A program made the translations under genes and the position numbers. From NCBI GenBank assembly GCA_036873755.1, contig JAVTVY010047879.1, forward strand, positions 62,001 through 126,000: a stretch of DNA of 64,000 nucleotides. The letters are read 5' to 3'. Shown here one piece after another: positions 43,725-54,320 of this stretch. The DNA is from Hanleya hanleyi. Lineage: Eukaryota > Mollusca > Polyplacophora > Lepidopleurida > Hanleyidae. Below the pieces are notes generated by a model that was given only the letters and a program-made list of their open reading frames with translations, had not been told where the DNA came from and did no database searches. The stretch's first letter is position 1. The number at the start of each line of letters is the position of its first letter.

Positions 43725-43959
43725 GACCATGTCACACATGCGCGCCTAGACGTCGGGTATAGTCCGTGATACGTACTATTCTGATGGGTTAGTCCAAAAA
43801 AGAGAGCAACAACAACAACAACACAGATTACAGATCAATCCTTTTATTATGCGTGAACATCATAGGAATGCATGTACTGACCTGTCTGCGGGGGTTTTCC
43901 ACAATGGCGTTCACCTTCGGGTCTTTCCGGTCAACGTATCCGCCATTTCCGGACAACCC

Positions 43960-46752
43960 GCGCACTTCCGGAGAACGCGCGCGCGCTGCGGCCGGAGAAC
44001 CCGCGCGCGCGCGCTGGGGGGCTGAGCCGGGGCCGAAAAAGTTGTCGGTCGTGTTTGAGCATTCACCCAAACCGGAAGTGACGTCACACACACACTTGCG
44101 CAGACCCACCAAACCACGTGAATGTTAGTCCAGGTGGATGCTCCCCCACCTAGGCTTCACATGGATACCTCACTCGACCCAATAGGCCCATGAAGAGCCC
44201 ACCTAGACCCCAAACACGTCTATGTCCATACCCGTGGGCTACCGCGCATGCGCAGAATGACCCTATGTCTACCCCACATCCACGCCATCAGAGGCTCCAT
44301 TACCTAGGCTCCACATGGATACCTCACACGACCCATTCGAACCGTGAATAGCCCATCTCTAACCCAAACACACCCACACACACCCCCAAAAATGGCTGCT
44401 TTCTCTACTACGGCCAGGCTGCGCATGCGCTGACTATTGACAACGTACGAACCATTAGTGTAGTCAAGTGCTCCTGCATGAGAGCTTCAAAATAAGACCT
44501 CATACGACACCATTGGACCACCAGGGACTCACCTAGACTCCAACATGTCCACCCCGTATGGATTTATACATACATTGGGTTTATATCCCAGTATATGGGT
44601 CTATATGAGCCTACCCAGGCCTCGGTGACTTTTTAAAAAAATTTCACCGTTTCGTGTCGGGACACTTCCTATCGTGTTCTAAATGACGAGACTAAGAAAA
44701 CAAATCCAAACAACCCTACCGCAAATGTCTAGAAGTAGGTTTCCCAGTGGGACAAACATCGGTCCTATACCCCCAGTATGGGCCTATATGGGTCTATATG
44801 GGTCTCGGTGACTTTTTTCAAAAATTTCACCGTTTCGCTCCGGGACACCTCCTATCATGTTCTAAATGACGAGACTAAGAAAACAAATCCAAACAACCCT
44901 ACCGCAAATGTATAGAAGTAGGTTTCCCAGTGGGACAAACATTGGTCCTATACCCCAGTATGGGCCTATATGGGTCTATATGGGTCTCGGTGACTTTTTC
45001 AAAAATTTCACCGTTCGCTCCGGGACACTTCCTATCATGTTCTAAATGACGAGACTAAGAAAACGAGACCCCACAACCTATACCGCAAATGTCGAGAAGT
45101 AGGTTTCCCAGGATGGTCCTATACCCCCCCCATACCCCATATAGGCATTTTCCCGTAATTTAGGATAAAGTCCGTGTTCCGTATTTTTTCAGGAAAAATT
45201 TTACATACACCCACCCTGGAACTAGGGGGAGATAACTCTATTGATAGGCAAGTCCCGTTAAGCCCGGCGACCTATATACCCCCATACCCCATATAGGCAT
45301 TTTCCCGGATTGTTCGATAAAGTCCGTGTTCCGTTTTTTTTTCAGGAAAAATTTTACATGCACCCACCCATGACTGGATGCCTCTTCACATAGGCTTCAC
45401 ATTGATACCTCATACAACTCCATCGGCCCATTAGGGGCTCCCCTAGATCCCAAAACGTCTATTTCCATACCCTTTGGCCACCGCGCATGCGCAGAATGCC
45501 GATAATTCAACCCCACACCCAGCCCATCAGATGGCCCTTCACGAATGCTTCACTTTGATACCTCACTCGACCCCATTGGTCCATTAGTGGCTCCCCTAGC
45601 CCCAAAACGTCTATTTCCATACCCTTTTGCCACCGCGCATGCGCAGAATGCCGATATATCAACTCCACACCCAACCCATCAGATGCCCCTTCACGAATGC
45701 TTCACTTTGATACCTCACTCGACCCCATTGGACCATTAGTAGCTCCCCTAGCTCCAAAACGTCTATTTTCATACCCTTGGGCCACCGCGCATGCGCAGAA
45801 TGCCGATATTTGAACCCCACACCCAGTCCATCAGAGGCCCCTTCACGAATGCTTCACTTTGACACCTCACTCGACCCAATCGGACCATTAGTGGCTCCTC
45901 TAGCTCCAAAACGTCTATTTTCATACCCTTTGGCCACCGCGCATGCGCAGAATGCCTATATTTCAACCCCACACCCAACCCATCAGATGCCCCTTCACGA
46001 ATGCTTCACTTTGATACCTCACTCGACCCAATCGGACCATTCAGCGTATTTCAAGTCTAGGGACTACTTTTTCTCCGCGGAAGCTTTTTCCCGCGACCGC
46101 ATTACCGCCAGGACCGCATCACCGCGGAAGAATTCGAGGTCAAAGGTTGCCGGAACTATAGCCTAGATAGGTCAGTACCATTTGCGTACACTTCACCATC
46201 CATAAGATGGCTTGCGAATCGTGTGTCTCCATTATCGCGGAGTGATATCCGGTGTTTTACCGGATTCTGTTCGGCCTTCATCCGGCGGAGAACAGACTGG
46301 AGAAATCTGATAACTTGCAGGTTTTCATACCACTTCTGAAACAGATATTGCCTGGGCTTACAAAATATATAGGTATGTATAACTTTCGTATCATCCAAGA
46401 GGTGTGGTGGATCTGAAATTTTGAACAAGTAGTTCATCACATGACTCGAAAATGGCGAGTTACGTCGGTAGACATCAGCTGATTGGCTGACGAAGTCACG
46501 TGGTATTGATTTATGGAAATTCTCTCCTGCAGTTGCCGAAAGTAGGCTGAACATGGATACACACGATCCCAGGGTCAGTCTTACCGCGTATAGATGACCG
46601 AGATGGTTACAGGTTGAGGTCAGTACATGCCTTGATCTGTCCGAGTTGTCTCCCTTGCATCCAGAGTGTACAGATGGCGCCACCATCGGAAGTTGTGACG
46701 TCATAGTTACATCCGGGTGAAAGTTAACTCAATTTACTGTCTATATACTACT
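43960..46752 (-). repeat. Polinton right terminal inverted repeat
   Basis: Inverse of 32553-34816, in the same order from outside in, but longer because of a 440-bp insertion (46179-46618) and one more 152-bp unit. GCGCATGCGC palindromes at 44244, 44421, 45483, 45635, 45787 and 45939: the last four are spaced by exactly 152 bp and the first two by 177 bp, the same spacings as in the left TIR. The stretch 43736-43960 between the last gene and the TIR has CAACAACAACAAC and an AATAAA on the minus strand (43843-43848) but no gene. Confidence 0.9.
46169..46627 (-). other. 440-bp ORF-bearing insertion in the right TIR
   Basis: The left TIR reads straight through CCTAGATAGGTCAGTACATG (complement at about 32670-32690). 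In the right TIR, AGGTCAGTAC occurs twice, at 46169-46178 and 46618-46627, with 440 bp between: a 9-10-bp target duplication around an insertion, or a deletion between short direct repeats in the left TIR. On the minus strand the segment is open throughout and protein-like (SVSMFSLLSATAGENFHKSI, then FKISDPPHLLDDTKVIHTYI and RRMKAEQNPVKHRISLRDNG). Ends show no TIR. A captured host exon or gene fragment is possible; no family is recognised. Confidence 0.6.
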
Positions 46753-46758
46753 AACAGT
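46753..46758. repeat. Polinton target-site duplication, right
   Basis: AACAGT directly after the right terminus ACTACT, matching AATAGT on the left in 5 of 6 positions. Confidence 0.8.
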
Positions 46759-47283
46759 TGTCTCTTTTTCGTTCCAAAACTATTATCTTACGGGGATAAT
46801 TTTCAGTTGCTTGATATGTATAAGCTCGACCATTCAGCGCAAATGCTGACTTAGACAGTATAACTGTCAGACTATAACAAATGCCAGAGTAATATATTTG
46901 AGCTGCTTCACATGTTCAGCCGGATTGCAGTGTACCAGGGATAACAGTTGGAATCCAAGTAAGAGAGGGGTTTCATCTTATTCAGATGAGACAATTTGCC
47001 ATACCGGAATCATTGATTTAAAAATAAGTGTTCGTGTCGATGAAAAAGTACACTTCGGCCCGCTTTGAATAAAAAGGTTCTCTCTTGCAAGAAACTATAT
47101 TTTGCTGTGTTCAATTACATTTTGCTTCCTTTGGGTTTGTGCTGATATTGTCCTAAAAAGATCCCTCGATTCTTATTTGACGAGAACTTCATTCACGATG
47201 ATTGCCCCACAGTATGTTAAGACCATAGTCCAGTCGGCCATAGTGGCTGTCCGAGAAATGGCAAGTCAGAAGATCAATTCCTC

Positions 47284-47760
47284 ATTTGTGCATGAAATTC
47301 TACAACAATACTTGACAATATTGTTTGTCCATGGAATTCTGCAACAATACTTGACAATATTGTTTGTCCATGGAATTCTACAACAATACTTGACAATATT
47401 GTTTGTCCATGGAATTCTACAACAATACTTGACAATATTGTTTGTCCATGAAATTCTACAACAATACTTGACAATATTGTTTGTCCATGAAATTCTACAA
47501 CAATACTTGACAATATTGTTTGTCCATGAAATTCTACAACAATACTTGACAATATTGTTTGTCCATGAAATTCTACAACAATACTTGACAATATTGTTTG
47601 TGCATGAAATTCTACAACAATACTTGACAATATTGTTTGTGCATGAAATTCTACAACAATACTTGACAATATTGTTTGTGCATGAAATTCTACAACAATA
47701 CTTGACAATATTGTTTGTGCATGAAATTCTACAACAATACTTGACAATATTTTTTGTCCA
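47284..47760 (+). repeat. Minisatellite, 12 x 39 bp, in an open frame
   Basis: Twelve nearly identical 39-bp units (TTTGTCCATGAAATTCTACA, then ACAATACTTGACAATATTG) encode (FVH[EG]ILQQYLTIL)n in a plus-strand frame from 47102 to 47809 that starts with a hydrophobic leader (MLCSITFCFLWVCADIVLK). All three minus frames are nearly open too, as expected from a short unit divisible by three, so translation is uncertain. Unit 1 has no array at the matching place, so it expanded after the duplication. Confidence 0.85.
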
Positions 47761-48423
47761 TGTCAAAGAAGAGATAAATTACAAGCAATATATTTCCTTG
47801 ATACCATGAAATCACATTCAGCATTCAAACTGTGATTGGAAATAAAAAATGTTTGGGTTAAACTCACCTGTTGTTTGTAAATGTTGCCCACATGCAGCAC
47901 ACCCAACCATGTGTATCTTATCAGGTAAAATAATCCTGCAGCAAGTCCTTCCCTGATCATGGAAAACCCAGGGTAGCCTACAACATGTATGTATGTCAAA
48001 ACAGACAGCAGCTAGCCTACACATGTACATGTAGTTCAGAGGTGAGACTCGTCAGTTTATGGCAAGGAAACAGGTTAATGGTCATCCAGATTCATGTAGC
48101 TGTAAGTGGAGGATGCTCAGTCAGTGAATGTTAGTAGACAAGCTGAAATAACTCCATGAATGTTCTATTCAATTCGAGACAATGATTGGGTACTTGCTAT
48201 TACCTGGCATAGCATGTACATGTATAATCTGGGGCGGGCTGGTTGTGGATGAATGTTTGAATCCAAGGCCCTTGTAGATTAAATAGGAAGCACATAGTAA
48301 TTCACATATTAAAAAATTAAACTTCCAGGCTATCTTCTATTATACATGATATATGAATAACAATAAATGCATATCTGATTAGTTACAAATCGTTTATCTC
48401 TATTCTATTGGTGTAAGCAATCA

Positions 48424-48660
48424 CAGGTGAGTGAGTGAGTGATTAGTAGGGTTTAACGTCGTTTAAAGCCTTGTTTCAGTCATATCACGATGGTGCATAC
48501 ATGCACCAGAACACGAGAGTGCTCACAGTTCCTATTAGCCTGGACACTGGTCAGCCCAACCAGTACAGCACCCGGTCACCCATCGAAGTATTGACTGAGC
48601 TTAACGTAGCTTAACTTCGGTGATCTGACGAGAACCGGTGTGTCCAACGCTATAAGTCGT
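48424..48660 (+). repeat. SINE-like repeat with GTGAGT and GGGTTTAACGTCG
   Basis: GTGAGTGAGTGAGTGATTAG, then AGGGTTTAACGTCGTTTAAA and CAGTCATATCACGATGG. The inverse of the first part appears at 55812-55856 (GCGACGTTAAACCCTATTCA, then CTCACTCACTCG). Further fragment at 645-790. I recall this signature as a common short interspersed repeat in molluscan genomes, hence the taxonomic suggestion. Confidence 0.5.
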
Positions 48661-51600
48661 AGTAATTCCCATTTACTCTGCAATGGTCTTTGGTTTAAGC
48701 TGTACTGATAGCATGCCAACTTTCACCAGACGAGCATATAAGAATTTCTGGAGAGTTACAACGCACATTTCAAAGTGTTTCAATCACTATTCGAATGCAG
48801 GGCGAGATGTTACATTTTTATCTTCAGAATTTGTTCACACATTTGTAATTCTTAGACATGGGCATAAACAATGAATGTGATATGTTCCAGTATTTGTTAC
48901 TTACATGGGGAAACCTACCTGGGACTTTACCATTTCTAAACGAAAAAAACTATGGCTATGAGACTATGGAGTATCCACACGGGCCCTAGCATCGTCTTAA
49001 GCGGAATTAGATGCGCTAGCTTGGGAGCTGTGATGACAGATCAGTTCAAATGAATAACTCATCTGATGGCAATGGACGAGTACCGAGGACGTCTGATGGA
49101 ATAAACGCCTCAACAAGGGGTAAACTTGGTAAATGCAAGAATACCCCAAAAAACTAACCTATAATGCCTGACGTCGTACGGCTTAAATTCCCAACCACAT
49201 GATATAGTGGAAAGATCAATCTAGATTACTGACCGCGGAACTGGGGGTTGACTTATTGCCATTGTTATATACTCTTAGCAGAACTGCCTAACTCCTGATA
49301 AAATGACATTTTCTCTTGAGATTAGAGAAATTGTCAATCGAATTCTGTCTATACCATCAACTGGAACACGAAGATAAATCTCTTTTATACTAGATATGCT
49401 ATCCAGTATTCTGTTCGCTGATATCACGGGCTTTGTAACGTCTGACAGCTATATGACGGCCAAAATAATATGCTTGAGCTTTCTTTCGTTAATCGTTCTG
49501 GTATCAGTTGCCTATTTAATTTGAGTCGACCTATTCAAATTTCCCACCAAGCCGGTCTCAATTTCGTATGATATTGGCCAGATATCAGTCCGTTGAAAGA
49601 GAACAGAACTGGGATCCTCGTCGTCGACGCTATCCGATCAGGTCGGTCAAGGGGTTTATCACGGATATTAGCGCTTATGGAAATCGGCTGACAGAGCACT
49701 GTGTCCTAATTTGACGTGGGTATATGCTCTGATCTCGCCAGTACTTCCGCCAATCACCACACCTATACTATAGATATGATGTGGTTTCAAAAGTAAAAAA
49801 TAAAATAAAAATACTTCATGGCGAAAATTTTGGGGACAAGATCGAACGGGTCGATATGTGTCCGTCGTCAATATTAGAAAGCTCGTATGGTTTACCGAGA
49901 ACTTTTCAATGATGATTTACCGACATGGAATATAGAATATAGAAACACTGTAAATTGGAGCGATATGCAAGAGGAGCATATCGCTCCAAGAGAGAATTGG
50001 AGCGATTCCCTTTATTACTGGTTTTCGGTTCTCCATATAAACATTTCTGTATTTATTTAAATGCCAAGGAATATCTTTGTCGTGAACCGACTGGTATCGA
50101 AAATAATTTAATATTTAAACTAAACATCTGTCATTCCATCCAGCCAGACCATATCTTCATTGATACGTGTATCTTATTGAATTTTGCGGTTATGCCCCAA
50201 ACACCTGCCACGAAAGATTATATAGAATGTTTATTGATGTTTCTGTTCGAATGACGTCCTCTCGATGAACGATACGAAATGAAGATACACCGTCCAGGCT
50301 TAAAAGATGAAGGCACATTGTAATTTAAGTTCTGTAACATATGGTCTAGATAGAGCAGCATCTTTCTCGCAGGTTATTTTCGTGTGGTTAAACCAAGCAT
50401 AAAACATGATTTAGAGGACCGGCTCGCCCAGCTCGCCCGGATAGATCGAGGGCCCATCGCGTTAGGTGAGCGAAGTAAAAGGTTCGTATGTGAGAATGTA
50501 TGTACTATATGGAACCAATAAGATGGGAAGAATTCTCGGCAACTCACATTCATTATATGTTATTCCCAATCGATAAAGTGTCAATTTAAACGTATCTGGT
50601 CGGAAAGTCGTGTTCGCGGGAGAGAAAGGTGGTTCTCCCGATTTATACCTCATTTGTTTGCATTCATGTAATAACAAACATGTAAACTTCCTGATATTTG
50701 CCGAAGAATGCTTTCAATCGAGAATAAATGATTTCCAACTATACAGAGGAATCTGGATCCTTGCATTGGAAAAAGCGAATTCAAGACTGCCAAAGCTGTT
50801 GAAATAGATCCCTTCAGCTATATAGAAGAGTTTTCATTATTCAGTTCGCAACTGATTGAACCGTCGTGTGTCTGTTTGTTCGAGTGTGCCATCAGGTACA
50901 TTGGTTTCTGTTACAATGTCAAAGTTTTTAGCAAGAGCTATAGGAACCTGGGTCTTTGACACTGTGCTACCAGAATTCATTCACGGTAGGTTGAGCGGCG
51001 CCACAAAGAAATAAATGTACGTGATCAGGCACTCCAACAACAGTCGATCGAACGTTACAAAAAGACGGTAAACCTTCTAAAGTACACACTCACTGACATC
51101 CGATCTAGCCTTAATTTCAAACTTTCGGTCAATCTTTTGTTCACTAGTGGAATTAGTTCAGAGCCTCTTCCAAGAAAGGCTTATTTATCGCTAGCATTGA
51201 GTTATCATGTATTAAACAGAGAGTAGGAGCTCGTTCTCATTGCTTGTAATACTTCACTCAGGGGTCTAGGGGTGATCTGTTGCAGCCAAGAATTTGCATC
51301 CTGAATCAACCACATATCAACCTGGATAGGCAGATTCGAATTAGCTTTTGTCAGATTCGCATTTTCTCTCACGTTATTTTTGGAAGATGAGCTTGAAATG
51401 TTGAATTATTTTTGGGGCTTATTTTAGAGCAATAGATACGAATGCCATTTGTCCATTAAACGCTGAGAGATGAACGGTTAACCATTTCGCAAATTAAACT
51501 GAAATGAATATCGGCTCTTGGGAGTGAGAAAATGGCAAAAAGACGAAAATGCAATAACGACGCAAGCAGAAAAATATTGATTCCCGAGAAAAAGCTCAGT

Positions 51601-52567
51601 GGAAAATCATGATACACCTCTCGTATTCAAACATCGGATCCCTTCAGAATGAGAAATCAACGTTTGCTCACTCGTGAATTCCCCTGGAAATACTTTCGAC
51701 CGGGTGGGTATCATATAGATTAACCTGGATATGGTACGGTCGGTGTAAAATACTGTAAATACACTTCGGCATAATTAGAAAACTGTTACCCGTGCTCTCC
51801 TGCAAAAAAAAGCAAAACAAAACAAAAAACAAACAAACAAACAAAAAACGGCCTTTCCATAATTATGCCCCACCTCTCATTAGAGGGGGATATACATACA
51901 GCAATCAGTTTGCTCATCCGTCTCTTCGTCCGTCCCAATGACAAAACTTGTTTCGATGATATCTTGCTTACTGGACAACTTCGTTAACTTTAAAGATGCT
52001 AATTACTTTGCGTCAACATCAAATTTTACTATGTCAGTATCAAAATACATTCTCGACAACCTTGTATCTTCTTCACAATTTGGTGTTAATACTTTAATAC
52101 CTGGTGAATGAATAATGTTATGTGAATGTACGCTGTCACTGTTTACCTCACAGACATGAAGAGAGGAGTGAGGGATATATTCAATATCTGATTGCTTTTA
52201 TCATGGGTGTACATTATTATTTTAGAATTGTAATGCCAATGAGAAATTCAGATTATGGAGGCCAAAATGCGCTATGAACATCGGATTTTATTGAATGTCC
52301 CATCTTACTTTGTTAATTATTTGTGTGTATGAAATGCTTTGTTCTGCCAGCTAGAGTAAAGTTCTTCGTCAATCTTCATATGAAGCCATTAATTGACAGC
52401 CGAAGCCAGTGACGCCTAAACTTACAAATGCTAAATGAGCGCAGACCAGTTATCAATATTGCGATCGGTGTGTGATATTTTGGACTGATCTCTTAATGCG
52501 AGCGTGGCTAAAAGCACGTTCTTAAGTCGGTAGACCGTGTCAAAAATATACATCATATGTAATTCTC

Positions 52568-52804
52568 TTGACGCCATTCTTTCGAGGTAAATTCTGCTCG
52601 CTTCAAAAGGAACCAGGATGTTCCAAATGGCCACTCGATATATATTTCAGGAAGCCGATAAGAGCCGAACACTTGTTTCCTCTCGAGGATATGAGGTTAA
52701 CTTGGACAGGGTTCTTCACCAGTTTGTCCGACCTAACTTATAATTGGGAACTCCTTGTTCTGCCATCTTTCTTGGCAATTTGTTTGTCTGTATCTAATCG
52801 GTAA
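52568..52804 (+). CDS. Small conserved frame, unit 2 copy
   Basis: Paralog of 17044-17190: PIRAEHLFPLEDMRLTWTGF, then LTYNW and SFLAICLSVSNR before the stop. Frame and stop are kept relative to the unit 1 copy despite about 25% nucleotide divergence. Weak support as a gene; could be an exon of a multi-exon gene. Confidence 0.3.
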   Translation: MTPFFRGKFCSLQKEPGCSKWPLDIYFRKPIRAEHLFPLEDMRLTWTGFFTSLSDLTYNWELLVLPSFLAICLSVSNR

Positions 52805-53995
52805 CGTCAGCTTTAGTTTAACTGGTCCTAGTCAACTAAGTTTGGTGTAAAAACCATCGCGAGAAGCATCCAACAGTTACATTGACTTATCCAGCTTTAT
52901 CTTGCTTCGTTGTTCGTGTTTATTCTTCTTCATTCCCAACAAGATGTTATCACAGGAATCGCTCTGATACAAGATCTTGTACTTTGAATGATGGCTTGGT
53001 CATTTAACAATGCATGCATACAAGATCCAAATGTCAGATATCGTCCGCGGTAATTGCGATTATACTTCACAGACGGCACAATATGCAACCAAATTGACAG
53101 TTGTATACTGTTAGCTAACAACCTATCGAAACGGGTGATTCACTGATGTTGGCCATCCGACGATCGTCAACTTCCAAAATGATTTTTATTCAGCAAATTA
53201 CAATTTGAAGGTGTATTTGCATTATTATAACTGAAAAAATGAGGGGTTGTTTACAAGCTGTGTATGGATACTATATGTTAAAAGATAAGTATCTGTTCTT
53301 TGTATTACCCTGTATTTATAAACACACGCTATACACATCTTCACCAATATCTCAGGGTTTTTTGCAATAACACCTTATATGTAGCATGATATTAATTCAT
53401 GTTTTATTGATTTTCTAAAAAATAAATAGCAAAACCATGCCATTCAGCTCGTCTCTTTCTGGCTGTATATTTTTATGCTGTTGTACTGTACATTTTTCTC
53501 CTGAATATGACGTATTGGCATACAGGACATCTTCCCGTATTGGCCACGTAATGGTGTTTTGGGAAAACGCTTGATAGATCTTCGATCGGAGAACTTTCCA
53601 TCGATAGTCGAGATGAAAATCATGCGGTCATCTCAGGTTGGAAGATTTCAAGAAATATTTAGGAGTTTTGCGAAACTGGCATCACCCCATAACTCAAAGC
53701 CGCTATTGATGAAGCTGACCAATGGGAATAGCAGAAGTCATTTGCCCCAGAGCCGCTCCTCGTCGCTTTCCGGAATCTAATCTCTCCACTGGACGCCATT
53801 AACCCTGTTCCAGGTTATCACAAAGAGCCAAACTACCCTTTTGAGACCTCAGAGCTTGCAACTCATTTACAGAATTTCTCGCAGATCTTCATCGTTAAAT
53901 CTCTCATAGGGTGGGTCAAGCGAATGTCAGATCTTATACAGGTTTTAGAGAGAAATCCAGGACCGGTCTGAGTGCTCCAAACGCCATTCACCTCA

Positions 53996-54320
53996 TATGA
54001 ACAGTCATAATCAAAGCGTGACTGAGATACATCATTCTTTAGATGACGACTTTACAACGAATATTATGGATTAAGAATACTGATCAGCGATACGGATTTG
54101 ATATTTTTGGAACATCATGATGTCTTACCGGCATCATTGAAAACTGTTGACCGCTTCTCTCTTGCAGGAAACAAGCCTATGTTTATGTATACTATGATTG
54201 TCTTTTTGAATTTGGTGCTAATACTGTTATATGGAATATGGAATAGGTCTTTGGATTATGGACGCGGATATTCTCTAATGGACGACGGATGGATTATGAA
54301 TGACGGACTAGACGCTTGTA
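53996..54320 (+). other. Exon-like repeated module with signal-peptide-like start
   Basis: A branch and pyrimidine-rich stretch ending CTTCTCTCTTGCAG is followed by GAAACAAGCC and an open frame MFMYTMIVFLNLVLILLYGI, then NRSLDYGRGYSLMDDGWIMN and DGLDACN. The start is a good signal peptide in composition, and the remainder would be a short acidic secreted peptide. A near-identical copy is at 59755-60080; older or broken copies are at 7195-7412, 17625-17735, 54695-54870 and 55378-55455, and distant relatives at 47075-47215 and 4900-5030. It may be a host exon spread with the tandem array or part of a mobile element. Confidence 0.4.

Larger units (their letters stand above)
32553..46752 (-). mobile_element. 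Polinton/Maverick virus-like transposon, 14.2 kb
   Basis: Termini AGTAGTATATAGACAG at the left and its exact inverse at the right, 6-bp flanking duplication, multi-kilobase TIRs, and a gene set of integrase, packaging ATPase, adenain-type protease, double-jelly-roll capsid and penton proteins identify a Polinton. Every recognised gene is on the minus strand. No protein-primed DNA polymerase B frame or fragment is visible anywhere between the TIRs, although autonomous Polintons of 15-20 kb carry one. At least five single-base frameshifts and one in-frame stop interrupt conserved genes. The element interrupts unit 2 of the host tandem array. Confidence 0.95.

Noticed and set aside
47266..47766. 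CRISPR-like array of regular 39-bp repeats
   Set aside because: There are no spacers; units are contiguous, and the context is eukaryotic. It is a minisatellite.
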